This document shows, piece after piece, positions 1 through 5,607 of a DNA stretch of 64,000 bases (position 1 is its first letter; every line of letters starts with the position of its first letter). Under the pieces are notes generated by a model. The model had not been told where the DNA came from. It saw nothing but the letters and a program-made list of their open reading frames with translations, and searched no databases. The stretch spans positions 1,526,468 through 1,590,467 of the forward strand of contig NZ_HE610957.1 in NCBI RefSeq assembly GCF_000285515.1, in the 5' to 3' direction. The translations under genes and the position numbers were made by a program. Source of the DNA: Paenibacillus senegalensis JC66 (lineage in GTDB: Bacteria > Bacillota > Bacilli > Paenibacillales > NBRC-103111).

Positions 1-300
1 CAATCCCATAACTTGCTACGAAATTTCGTCTGAACACTGGCTGCAGCTCCTGAAACCCTTGCATTTGTACGATTTGTCATACAAATCTTGGGTAATTGCC
101 CTTCAGTCCCCTGTGTTTGTACGACGTTTCATACAAATCTCCGGTATTCGCACTTCAACCCCATGAATTTGTACGACATTTCGTACAAAACGCAGCCCAC
201 AAGCCCGCGCAGCCCCGAACCCCGCCAACCCTGGCTATTTTCATGCTGGAGTTGTGCCTGAACTGGAGAAGATATGACTGTTTTCAAATAGATTGCAAGC
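1..300. repeat. Dispersed repeat, inverted partner of 59735-60085
   Basis: This block contains three palindromic units of the type TTGTACGA-n-TCGTACAA or TTGTACGA-n-CATACAAA (about 67-88, 117-138 and 170-188), each followed by a similar spacer. Read on the minus strand it matches 59735-60085, including the sequence after the palindromes (the 'ccgccaacc...ctattttcatgc' stretch and an 'actggagaagatatgac' stretch). The open frames crossing it (96-329 and the minus frame near 59566-59931) encode related peptides only because the DNA is repeated. No transposase is visible. I regard it as a non-coding chromosomal repeat family. Confidence 0.8.
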
Positions 301-484
301 ATGCTTTAATGCGTACTCGTCATAAGTAGGTTCATTCTTGGTGATCTTCGACAATCCCGAGAATACCCTACTTTTTTGTTGCTTGAAAGCTATAATCCTA
401 ATGCACAAACTCTTTATGCCACACTTCTAAACACACCTGAGCTGCTGGCCTTAAGGCCATGGCGAAAATTACCAGCAAATTCAA

Positions 485-514
485 AGAGTAGAATTTCAAT
501 ATCGGCTCATAATA
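485..514 (+). promoter_or_regulatory. Possible sporulation sigma-G promoter for the spore protein gene
   Basis: AGAGTA (485-490), a 17-nt spacer and CATAATA (508-514) resemble the forespore sigma-G elements (TGAATA / CATACTA) expected before spore-coat DNA-binding protein genes. The predicted transcript would start only a few bases before the ribosome binding site at 524, so the leader would be unusually short. This is inference from motif similarity. Confidence 0.3.
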
Positions 515-536
515 CCTATTACTGGAGGTGATAAAT

Positions 537-764
537 ATGGCACAAGGACAAAGTCGTTCCAGCAATCAACTGGTAGTACCTCAAGCAAACGCAGCTCTTG
601 ACCAACTAAAATACGAAGTGGCTCAAGAACTGGGAATCCAAATTCCGCAAGATGGTTATTACGGCTACATGGCTACTCGTGACACAGGTGCAATCGGGGG
701 CCACATTACTCGCCGTCTTGTTCAAATCGCTGAACAGCAATTGGCTGGTCAATTCAGCAGATAA
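537..764 (+). CDS. Alpha/beta-type small acid-soluble spore protein (SASP)
   Basis: A 75-aa DNA-binding protein that coats spore DNA in the forespore, protects it from UV and heat, and is degraded by the Gpr protease at germination. The family signature is clear: an N-terminal Gln/Ser-rich arm, then LVVPQANAALDQLKYEVAQE and the C-terminal GGHITRRLVQIAEQQL. The GIQIP segment holds the usual glycine-rich turn. I choose ATG 537 over the in-frame GTG at 528 because GGAGGTG (524-530) is the ribosome binding site and would overlap the GTG. It is monocistronic, with a terminator directly downstream. It belongs to the host, outside the prophage, and identifies the organism as an endospore former. Confidence 0.97.
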   Translation: MAQGQSRSSNQLVVPQANAALDQLKYEVAQELGIQIPQDGYYGYMATRDTGAIGGHITRRLVQIAEQQLAGQFSR

Positions 765-805
765 TGAATGCTAAAAACATAGTTTACGTTTAAAGCAAAA
801 GTGAG

Positions 806-839
806 AAAAGGTGGCCGGATTCATATCCGGTCACCTTTC
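806..839 (+). terminator. Rho-independent terminator of the SASP gene
   Basis: A near-perfect stem (AAAGGTG-CCGGAT / ATCCGG-CACCTTT) with a TCAT loop followed by TCTCT, 42 bases after the SASP stop codon. Confidence 0.9.
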
Positions 840-842
840 TCT

Positions 843-961
843 ATTGCAGAGCCGTTTGCCCAAGCCCTTTACCCGAACCTTTGTCCGAGCCTTACCCGAA
901 CCTTGCCGAGCCTTACCCAAGCCCTTTGCCCAAGCCCTTTGCCCGAGCCTTTACCCAAGCG
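843..961. repeat. Degenerate tandem repeat of CCCAAGCCCTTTG / CCCGAGCCTTA
   Basis: About nine imperfect copies of a 11-15-base unit such as 'gcccaagccctt' or 'cccgagcctta' run head to tail downstream of the SASP terminator. No open frame with a ribosome binding site crosses them. It looks like slippage-prone intergenic sequence next to the prophage left end. Confidence 0.7.
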
Positions 962-974
962 TTCGTAAATGAAG

Positions 975-1037
975 CTAGCGGCGGCCCCGCACTACCAGAT
1001 TAGCCATGTTGTAATTAGATTCAAACTTTTTAGACAT
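975..1037 (-). pseudogene. Orphan 3' end resembling the gene at 44768-45127
   Basis: Read on the minus strand, this 20-codon frame contains FESNYNM followed by ANLVVRGRR and a stop. The gene at the other prophage end (44768-45127) contains the same heptapeptide just before a different tail (IRKAR). The two DNA copies differ mainly at third codon positions. The simplest reading is that this is the displaced 3' end of a gene into which phage DNA inserted, now about 43.7 kb away. A GGAGG precedes the ATG, so translation of a small peptide cannot be excluded. Confidence 0.5.
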
Positions 1038-1157
1038 TGCCCTCCATTGCCCTTTTATACCCTTTCACCCCTTACGGGGCAAGGGATTGGAGATATTTCA
1101 ACTGCCCTCCTTTACCCTCCTTAAAACAGGCAAAAACAGGCCGAAATTTCGCACAAT

Positions 1158-1176
1158 GTGGGCAAAAAGTGGGCAA
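1158..1176. other. Left prophage boundary repeat (candidate attL core or integrase arm site)
   Basis: The 19-bp GTGGGCAAAAAGTGGGCAA is identical to 44719-44737 and itself contains a direct repeat of GTGGGCA. It lies between host sequence and the first leftward phage gene. It may be the attachment core. Alternatively it may be a pair of arm-type integrase sites inside the phage, with the true crossover in the FESNYNM-coding homology 120-150 bases outside. Confidence 0.6.
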
Positions 1177-1191
1177 CGTGACCAAAGAATA

Positions 1192-1223
1192 AAGCACCCT
1201 TCACGCTAATGTGATGGGTGCTT
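1192..1223 (-). terminator. Terminator at the left prophage end
   Basis: AAGCACCC / GGGTGCTT stem with a 16-base loop overlapping the end of the 1206-1604 gene. On the minus strand it is followed by TTTATT. Confidence 0.6.
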
Positions 1224-1604
1224 ATTTATGATCTGTCCCATATACCTGCCAAACCTTATTTTAATCTCCGATCTAGCCAACTCACGCCAAAAGCAAAACG
1301 ATTGCTCATATCCCCTTATCCAAACGGTACACCTAATTCCATCGGGACTACTAACCGGATCGGAAACTTTAATGCTGGCTGACTTAAGCAGCCGCTTAGC
1401 TGTCTTCAGATCGTTGAGTATCCACTGATGCATTGTGTCGATTGGTATGTATAATATGTCTTTAAGTTTAATACCGTAGGCGTTTTCCAAGTTGAAACGA
1501 TCGTTTTCAAGCATGGTTAACATGTGCGGCAATATGCAGTAATCACGTATTAGCTCTAACTCTTCCTTAGTAGCTACGCCCTGGCTTGCCAAATTAACCG
1601 CCAC
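1206..1604 (-). CDS. Hypothetical prophage protein, 132 aa
   Basis: I do not recognise a family. The protein is mixed alpha/beta with a basic C-terminal third and no membrane segment or signal peptide. It is the last leftward gene of the prophage and follows the LexA-like gene, so the two are probably co-transcribed and under the palindrome at 1874-1895. The start is uncertain. GTG 1604 is in frame but poorly supported, whereas a good ribosome binding site (TAGGAG) precedes an ATG near 1632 that reads 12 codons (MTDQTNEKEGGG) and stops 1 nt out of frame. A small frameshift may therefore separate the natural start from this frame, or the short frame may be a coupled leader. Confidence 0.65.
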   Translation of the reverse strand: MAVNLASQGVATKEELELIRDYCILPHMLTMLENDRFNLENAYGIKLKDILYIPIDTMHQWILNDLKTAKRLLKSASIKVSDPVSSPDGIRCTVWIRGYEQSFCFWRELARSEIKIRFGRYMGQIINKHPSH

Positions 1605-1645
1605 CTTCTTTCTCGTTGGTCTGATCGGTCATCAGCGTTACACTC

Positions 1646-1858
1646 CTACCGTTTTAAAATCTGAAACGTGCGTGGCTGCCTAGGATGCCAGGTTAGAAAT
1701 CCTTTTCGCTTTAAAACATTAAGGCAATTGTGGGTTGTGGACGGACTTGACCAGCCCATTCTAACTGACACCTCCCGTACAGTAGGGGAAAACCCCTTCT
1801 CCTCGATATGAGATTCAATCACTGTTAATACGGCTTGCTGTTTCTCTGTTAGATTCAT
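1646..1858 (-). CDS. LexA-like winged-helix DNA-binding protein lacking the peptidase domain
   Basis: The 70-aa protein corresponds to the LexA N-terminal DNA-binding domain alone: LTEKQQAVLTVIESHIEEKGFSPTVREV is the typical helix 1 and turn, followed by a recognition helix (SSPSTTHNCLNVLKRKGFL) and a wing. The Ser-Lys autoprotease domain that lets LexA respond to RecA is absent, so it cannot self-cleave. ATG 1858 has a strong GGAGGTGCGAGG site; the in-frame upstream extension to 1903 lacks one. A 22-bp palindrome containing an SOS-type GAAC-N4-GTTC box lies 16 bases upstream, which suggests autoregulation or control by host LexA. It probably regulates the left-end module. Confidence 0.85.
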   Translation of the reverse strand: MNLTEKQQAVLTVIESHIEEKGFSPTVREVSVRMGWSSPSTTHNCLNVLKRKGFLTWHPRQPRTFQILKR

Positions 1859-1873
1859 CCTCGCACCTCCGTT

Positions 1874-1895
1874 AATAGGAACATTTGTTCCTATT
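1874..1895. promoter_or_regulatory. SOS-box-like palindrome (LexA-type operator)
   Basis: Arms AATAGGAACA and TGTTCCTATT around a central TT form a perfect inverted repeat. Its core, GAAC-ATTT-GTTC (1879-1890), fits the Gram-positive LexA/DinR box GAAC-N4-GTTC. It sits directly before the ribosome binding site of the LexA-like gene and about 60 bases from the rightward promoter at 1955. Confidence 0.8.
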
Positions 1896-1954
1896 ATATG
1901 CAAAAAATAAATATAGACTCAATATTAGGACATTGTCTTTATATCTATCTTCTA

Positions 1955-1983
1955 TTTACAAGGACTTTAAAAGTCTGTATAAT
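1955..1983 (+). promoter_or_regulatory. Rightward promoter with operator inside the spacer (copy 1)
   Basis: TTTACA (1955-1960), a 17-nt spacer and TATAAT (1978-1983) form a strong sigma-A promoter. The spacer carries the 13-bp palindrome GACTTTAAAAGTC (1963-1975). Almost the same 29-bp sequence recurs at 2722-2750, differing by a single base at the palindrome centre. A protein on this operator would block polymerase directly. Confidence 0.85.
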
Positions 1984-2009
1984 TATAAGTGTAGAGAGGA
2001 GGTGATCAA

Positions 2010-2213
2010 ATGGACAAGCACACACAAAGAGCTTTTGAAAAGCTCGAAAAAAGAGAACATCTCTTAAGAGCAGCACGAGACCAGCGGGCGCTAGGACGCA
2101 TCACTCCAGAGATGTTCCGCAAAAAGGAGGCTGAAATCCTCGAACGGTACGCACTTACCGCTGAAGAGGAACAAGCCTACAACAAGCATAACCAGAAGCG
2201 CAAAAGCAAATAA
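2010..2213 (+). CDS. Hypothetical small charged helical protein, 67 aa
   Basis: Lys/Arg/Glu-rich and predicted to be entirely helical (for example AFEKLEKREHLLRAARDQRA). There are no cysteines and no membrane segment. The start is set by GAGGAGGTGATCAA 7 nt before ATG. It is the only gene between promoter copy 1 and the terminator at 2231, so it is a monocistronic target of the palindromic operator. Its function is unknown. Size and charge would suit a small regulatory or host-takeover protein, but nothing in the sequence proves that. Confidence 0.75.
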   Translation: MDKHTQRAFEKLEKREHLLRAARDQRALGRITPEMFRKKEAEILERYALTAEEEQAYNKHNQKRKSK

Positions 2214-2230
2214 GCAAGCCAGCTAGTCAG

Positions 2231-2256
2231 GGGGAGCCGCAAGGCTCCTTCTTGCT
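2231..2256. terminator. Terminator between convergent small genes
   Basis: GGAGCC-GCAA-GGCTCC stem followed by TTCTT, just after the 2010-2213 gene and abutting the 3' end of the convergent 2255-2425 gene. Confidence 0.7.
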
Positions 2257-2425
2257 ATTTAGCTTTTCGCCGCGGCAAGGGAACGGTTTTATACCCGTTA
2301 TCCACACCATCTACATAATCATCAATGATCCGACCGGAGTCCTCAAACGACATGTAGACGAGTGGGTATAAGACCTTCCCTTTTACAACATAGTCGAGTG
2401 CTTCAAGCTTCCGCAAAATACTCAT
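2255..2425 (-). CDS. Hypothetical protein, 56 aa, downstream of the RHH gene
   Basis: The frame starts MSILRKLEALDYVVKGK and ends with the basic tail PLPRRKAK. GGAGG 9 nt before the ATG supports translation. It lies 36 bases after the ribbon-helix-helix gene on the same strand and so probably shares its promoter at 2668-2696. No family is recognised. The gene pair (RHH followed by a small basic protein) resembles the layout of toxin-antitoxin operons, but I see no toxin signature. Confidence 0.65.
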   Translation of the reverse strand: MSILRKLEALDYVVKGKVLYPLVYMSFEDSGRIIDDYVDGVDNGYKTVPLPRRKAK

Positions 2426-2461
2426 GGCTTCAGCCTCCCTACATTAGAATATCATATTCGC

Positions 2462-2638
2462 TTAATTCCGTTCACCTTCCATTACCTTTCGGAGTATCCG
2501 GTTTAACTCCACGCTTACCGTTCTATCTTCTTCCTCGGCACGGTTTCTTAACCATTCCAGGATGTCCGGGTCAAAGTAAATGGATTCGCGCTCTTTCTTT
2601 TCCCCTTCTGGTTTTGGGGGCCTTCCCATTCTCGCCAT
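2462..2638 (-). CDS. Ribbon-helix-helix (Arc/CopG-type) transcriptional regulator
   Basis: A 58-aa protein with a basic N-terminal arm (MARMGRPPKPEGEKK) followed by the RHH core: beta strand RESIYFDPD, helix ILEWLRNRAEEEDR, turn, and helix VSVELNRILRKVMEGE. Such proteins dimerise and bind palindromes through the strand pair. ATG 2638 is chosen because AAGGAG is spaced 9 nt before it. The gene lies between the two near-identical promoter-operators at 1955 and 2722. Its own promoter (2668-2696) contains one half-site of the same operator. I infer that it represses all three promoters. Confidence 0.85.
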   Translation of the reverse strand: MARMGRPPKPEGEKKERESIYFDPDILEWLRNRAEEEDRTVSVELNRILRKVMEGERN

Positions 2639-2667
2639 TCTCACCAACTCCTTATTAGTTACTAAAT

Positions 2668-2696
2668 ATTGTACACACTTAAAGGGACTTTGTAAA
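2668..2696 (-). promoter_or_regulatory. Leftward promoter of the RHH gene
   Basis: On the minus strand, TTTACA (2691-2696), 17 nt and TACAAT (2668-2673). On the plus strand its spacer contains one GACTTT half-site of the palindrome found in the two flanking rightward promoters, which suggests weaker autoregulation. Confidence 0.7.
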
Positions 2697-2721
2697 TCTT
2701 AAAAATATTTTTAAAACCCCC

Positions 2722-2750
2722 TTTACAAGGACTTTTAAAGTCTGTATAAT
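2722..2750 (+). promoter_or_regulatory. Rightward promoter with operator inside the spacer (copy 2)
   Basis: TTTACA (2722-2727), 17 nt, TATAAT (2745-2750), with the palindrome GACTTTTAAAGTC at 2730-2742. It is a near-perfect duplicate of 1955-1983 and drives the small-gene series beginning at 2797. Confidence 0.85.
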
Positions 2751-2796
2751 AAAGGTATAGCAAGCGAGGGAATAACTTCTTGAAAGGGTGATTGAA

Positions 2797-2988
2797 ATGG
2801 AGAAATGGCATGTAGTGACCTCATTTTACGACAACGGTAAAGTAAAGGCGGTTATCCTGGACGGTAGAGAGGTTTCTGACGAGCAAGTTCCGAAGCCGGG
2901 AGAGTACTCAAACTATGATCTGTACGTTGATACTTTCGACAATCTTCCTGAAGCTGAACAATGGAGAAAAGACGCTTTGAACGCATAA
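2797..2988 (+). CDS. Hypothetical small acidic protein, 63 aa
   Basis: First gene behind promoter copy 2. It begins MEKWHVVTSFYDNGKVKA and is mostly short strands followed by a C-terminal helix (LPEAEQWRKDALNA). ATG 2797 fits GAAAGGG at 9 nt; the in-frame GTG at 2788 is too close to that site. Proteins of this size and look are common early or host-takeover genes of Bacillales phages. No specific function can be named. Confidence 0.7.
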   Translation: MEKWHVVTSFYDNGKVKAVILDGREVSDEQVPKPGEYSNYDLYVDTFDNLPEAEQWRKDALNA

Positions 2989-2989
2989 C

Positions 2990-3006
2990 ACAGGGGTTCG
3001 GCCCCT
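2990..3006. other. Small hairpin between module genes
   Basis: AGGGG-TTCG-CCCCT type hairpin right after the stop codon. A sister hairpin with the complementary order (AGGCCC-TTCG-GGGCCT) follows the next gene at 3260-3275. Neither has a T-run, so they look like RNA stabilisers or processing elements rather than full terminators. Confidence 0.5.
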
Positions 3007-3044
3007 CCAATATGCCGGCGGGCTTACGCGGGGAGGTATGCGGG

Positions 3045-3257
3045 ATGACTGGCACAGCGAACTTGACGAAGGTAGAACCAAGGACAGAAGTAAAGTATAA
3101 AAATGGTGGGTACGGATTCAGCAGAGTAATCCGAGCAATCTGGACTGATGGCGAAAAATTTTACGCGCTGGCTTACCGAGCCTGTCAGACAGTAACCTTC
3201 GGAAATGCCGAGTACATGGAAGTCGAAAAAATCGGCGGACAATGGTTCAAAAAATAA
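3045..3257 (+). CDS. Hypothetical protein, 70 aa
   Basis: The product (MTGTANLTKVEPRTEVKY...) is predicted beta-rich, with an aromatic core (AIWTDGEKFYALAYRACQTV). I take ATG 3045, which follows GGGGAGG by 9 nt. The longer in-frame start at 2961 overlaps the preceding gene and has no site. Part of the rightward small-gene operon, with no recognised family. Confidence 0.65.
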   Translation: MTGTANLTKVEPRTEVKYKNGGYGFSRVIRAIWTDGEKFYALAYRACQTVTFGNAEYMEVEKIGGQWFKK

Positions 3258-3290
3258 CACAGGCCCTTCGGGGCCTTCCGGGAGGTAATC

Positions 3291-3470
3291 ATGCAAGAAA
3301 AAGCTAAAGCATTTGCTCAACGTCACGGTTTCAAGCTACGTAAAGTCCCTCATAGCGCGGCCAACCCTAACGGTTACATCAAGGTTATCGCACCGGATGG
3401 TAACGAGAGACAGGCAGTAAGTTGGCCGCATGCCTTGGAGACTATGAGGTTGTTAGTTTATAGGAGGTAG
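3291..3470 (+). CDS. Hypothetical protein, 59 aa
   Basis: Preceded by GGGAGGTAATC and starting MQEKAKAFAQRHGFKLRKV. The basic N-terminal helix is followed by a short beta region (GYIKVIAPDGNERQAVSW) and a C-terminal helix. Its final codons (AGG AGG TAG) double as the ribosome binding site of the next gene, so translation is coupled. No family recognised. Confidence 0.65.
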   Translation: MQEKAKAFAQRHGFKLRKVPHSAANPNGYIKVIAPDGNERQAVSWPHALETMRLLVYRR

Positions 3471-3472
3471 GT

Positions 3473-3667
3473 ATGGACGATGAATTGATTAACACGTACC
3501 ATCAGCAGCTAGAGGGAAACCGATTCTCGCCAGAAGTTGGCGTGTGTATGTTGTTAGACGTAATATGCGATTACCGTAAAGGTACGGATCTTATTAACGC
3601 GGTCAAGGCTCTGAACGAAGCCTATAAAATGCTTCGCATGAAAAAGAAGGCGGATTTTATGGATTAA
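3473..3667 (+). CDS. Hypothetical protein, 64 aa
   Basis: Starts 2 nt after the preceding stop with an AGGAGG site inside that gene's last codons. The protein is helical, with two cysteines (VGVCMLLDVICDY) in a hydrophobic helix and a basic C-terminus (MLRMKKKADFMD). Function unknown. The tight packing supports a real operon. Confidence 0.65.
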   Translation: MDDELINTYHQQLEGNRFSPEVGVCMLLDVICDYRKGTDLINAVKALNEAYKMLRMKKKADFMD

Positions 3668-3682
3668 TCCAGAGGTGCGGCT

Positions 3683-3720
3683 ATAGTAGTTATGTGATAA
3701 AATTTACTATACAATTGAAA
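3683..3720. promoter_or_regulatory. Inverted repeat upstream of the 3741 gene
   Basis: ATAGTA (3683-3688) and TACTAT (3715-3720) flank an AT-rich 26-nt stretch. It may be an operator or an internal promoter region, but no convincing -35 element is visible. Confidence 0.3.
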
Positions 3721-3740
3721 AGGAAGGCTGGTAGGCCAAC

Positions 3741-3989
3741 GTGAATAATGAAGAGTTTGTACGGGAGGTATTCGGTAACGTCAAGGACATCCGCTATACA
3801 CCATTAACAGAGCTTTTCTGTCAACATTCGGACGAAACTGAATCGGTAGATATGTATTTGGCTGACACTAGTGTAGATTACAAGCTAATCCGTCTTAATA
3901 ATTACGAATTCGCTAACGGCACCCAAGCCAGATTAGGATACTGCTATCGCTGTGAAGCAGCTTATGTTTTCACGACGGAAGGAGAATAA
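3741..3989 (+). CDS. Hypothetical protein, 82 aa
   Basis: GTG start with AAGGAAGG about 13 nt upstream. The sequence is mixed, ending in a CxxC-containing segment (LGYCYRCEAAYVFTTEGE) that could contribute to a zinc site, although only one CxxC pair is present. It is followed after 6 nt by the next gene, consistent with co-transcription. Unknown function. Confidence 0.65.
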   Translation: MNNEEFVREVFGNVKDIRYTPLTELFCQHSDETESVDMYLADTSVDYKLIRLNNYEFANGTQARLGYCYRCEAAYVFTTEGE

Positions 3990-3995
3990 CTATTC

Positions 3996-4271
3996 ATGGA
4001 TGAAGCTTTAAAACTTACAACGGAACAGCATGAAAAAATCAAGTCATTGTCAATTACCACCACTTACCCTAATAGCGAAGTCCATAAGGAATTATTGCGA
4101 ATTGCCCAGTTACAGGGAATAGAGTTTGTTTTGTCTCATGATGATGCACTGGACGTTTTGATTAACAACAGGTTGCTAGAGCTTGAAGAAGATGGGTTAA
4201 AGTCAGGGATTCCGAGTCGTTTTGAACTATTGAGACAAATAGAGCAAAGTTTGCGCTCCATTAAATATTAA
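3996..4271 (+). CDS. Hypothetical helical protein, 91 aa
   Basis: AAGGAGAA lies 10 nt before ATG. The protein is almost all alpha-helix and acidic (LRIAQLQGIEFVLSHDDALD, LLELEEDGLKSG). It has no membrane segments or cysteines. It is the penultimate gene of the rightward module. Confidence 0.65.
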   Translation: MDEALKLTTEQHEKIKSLSITTTYPNSEVHKELLRIAQLQGIEFVLSHDDALDVLINNRLLELEEDGLKSGIPSRFELLRQIEQSLRSIKY

Positions 4272-4362
4272 ATCATTCCCCGCCCAGCCATAAATCGACA
4301 AAAATTCCTATTGCCTATTTATCCAATAAATTCTATTCTTGGTGTATTGGGAGGGGTAATCT

Positions 4363-4572
4363 ATGGTTATTAAGCAGGAGATTATAAACGGTATTGAGGT
4401 AACGGGAACAGTAACGCCTTTTGATGACGGATATGTTGCAATTCTTACTTTGCAGTTACCAGACGATAGACTGGAGACCTTCACCAACTCCGGGAAAACG
4501 TTTGAAGAGGCAGAAGAAAAATTATTAGATACCTGGAACGAAATAGTTAAATCTTCCCCCGCCCAGCCATAA
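4363..4572 (+). CDS. HicB-like small protein, 69 aa
   Basis: The fold pattern GYVAILTLQLPDDRLETFTN followed by GKTFEEAEEKLLDTWNEI resembles the HicB antitoxin core (three strands, then a helix with an EEA motif). No HicA toxin is adjacent and there is no C-terminal DNA-binding extension, so the resemblance may be only structural. GGGAGGGG precedes ATG by 7 nt. It is the last gene before the bidirectional terminator at the lysis cassette. Confidence 0.5.
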   Translation: MVIKQEIINGIEVTGTVTPFDDGYVAILTLQLPDDRLETFTNSGKTFEEAEEKLLDTWNEIVKSSPAQP

Positions 4573-4593
4573 GGCCAAGCGGGGTCTTGTCTT
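4557..4593. terminator. Bidirectional terminator between left module and lysis cassette
   Basis: CCCCGC / GCGGGG stem enclosing about 16 bases and followed by TCTTGTCTTT on the plus strand. It lies at the 3' ends of the rightward 4363 gene and the leftward holin gene, so it can end both the small-gene and late transcripts. Confidence 0.7.
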
Positions 4594-4814
4594 TATAAGT
4601 TAAATCCCTTGCTGTCTGGCTTGGTCGGATTGCTAATGATCCCTAACGTAGCCAGCACAACAAGGATTGCATCAACAAACAAAACAATCTCGGCTGTAAA
4701 ATCATCTGTCAGCGTATAATCAAACAGCAGCTTAGCCCCAATCTGTACAACTAGAAGCAGTTGAGCGACCAACGCAGTCCAAAATCCATAATTCCTCAAT
4801 CTTTTTTTCTCCAT
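4593..4814 (-). CDS. Phage holin, phi-LC3 type
   Basis: A 73-aa membrane protein with two predicted transmembrane helices (about 10-32 and 39-60) and a short charged tail. The ending (IISNPTKPDSKG) matches the GI-x-DPTTKG pattern of phi-LC3-family holins. Such proteins form membrane lesions that let the endolysin reach the wall at the end of the lytic cycle. It lies 1 nt downstream of the amidase gene and is the final gene of the leftward late operon. Confidence 0.85.
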   Translation of the reverse strand: MEKKRLRNYGFWTALVAQLLLVVQIGAKLLFDYTLTDDFTAEIVLFVDAILVVLATLGIISNPTKPDSKGFNL

Positions 4815-4815
4815 T

Positions 4816-5607
4816 TTATTTAGCCTCCTGATTTAAAGTGCCTTGCAAACGTCTTTCAAATACGATCATGTTTAGCCAAGCAAGCTCAGAGTGAGTTAAT
4901 TGACCTTTATATGCCTTCTCGGCCCAAGTGTAATCCGTAATTACGGCTGGGGTTACTTGGCCGCTGACACTCAAATGATACAAGTTACTCAGTGCGTCCC
5001 CTAGGTCTTTCCACTGCCATTGTACAAGCTTTAATACTTCTTCTTTCTTTTCCGCGGGGAACGCTTGTTTGATCGGCAGATTAAAGGCTCTTGCCACACC
5101 CACAGCATGTCCACGCGCTAAAGCATCAATGAAGGCGGGTGACTTCAACTTATCGGCATCGGCTACCCGGTCGATAAACCCGCACTCTGTCAATACGGCA
5201 GACATATTGGACTCGCGCAAAACGTGGAAATTCGCCGTTTTCTTGCCACGATCCGTAAAGTCAACACGGTTCATGATTTGATCATGAACATGGATACGGT
5301 CGATTGTCGTTGGTGCGCCGCTGCCGGGGTACACAAAGGTTTCAAATCCAGTGCCGCCGCCTGCGTTGATGTGAATAGAAAGGAAGTAATCAGCTCCCCA
5401 AGCGTTGGCTGCGTTAGTCCTCTCCTGCAGGCTAACGGTTTGATCTGCTGTGCGGCTCATAAGTATATTTACGTTATCGTACTCGGCATAAAGGATATCC
5501 CGCGTCCTCAGTGCTATCTGCAAAGTTAGGTCCTTTTCCTGCAGCCCATTCCCCACGGCACCGGGGTCATTACCGCCGTGACCTGGATCAATGAATACTT
5601 TAATCAT
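4816..5607 (-). CDS. N-acetylmuramoyl-L-alanine amidase (endolysin)
   Basis: The 263-aa product begins with an Amidase_3 domain (about 1-175): KVFIDPGHGGNDPGAVG carries the first zinc histidine, then a Glu in GGTGFETFVYPG, the second His in FLSIHINAG, and the catalytic Glu in LTECGFI. It cleaves the bond between muramic acid and L-alanine. The C-terminal 75 residues are helical and of unknown type, perhaps a wall-binding region. ATG 5607 overlaps the preceding stop by 4 nt (ATGA) and has a GGGGGG site. The lysis cassette order is holin-like, amidase, holin. Confidence 0.93.
   Translation of the reverse strand: MIKVFIDPGHGGNDPGAVGNGLQEKDLTLQIALRTRDILYAEYDNVNILMSRTADQTVSLQERTNAANAWGADYFLSIHINAGGGTGFETFVYPGSGAPTTIDRIHVHDQIMNRVDFTDRGKKTANFHVLRESNMSAVLTECGFIDRVADADKLKSPAFIDALARGHAVGVARAFNLPIKQAFPAEKKEEVLKLVQWQWKDLGDALSNLYHLSVSGQVTPAVITDYTWAEKAYKGQLTHSELAWLNMIVFERRLQGTLNQEAK

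Noticed and set aside
96-329. Open frame of 77 codons at the left edge
   Set aside because: It runs through the palindromic repeat shared with 59735-60085, has no convincing ribosome binding site, and its similarity to the minus frame at 59566-59931 follows from repeated DNA.
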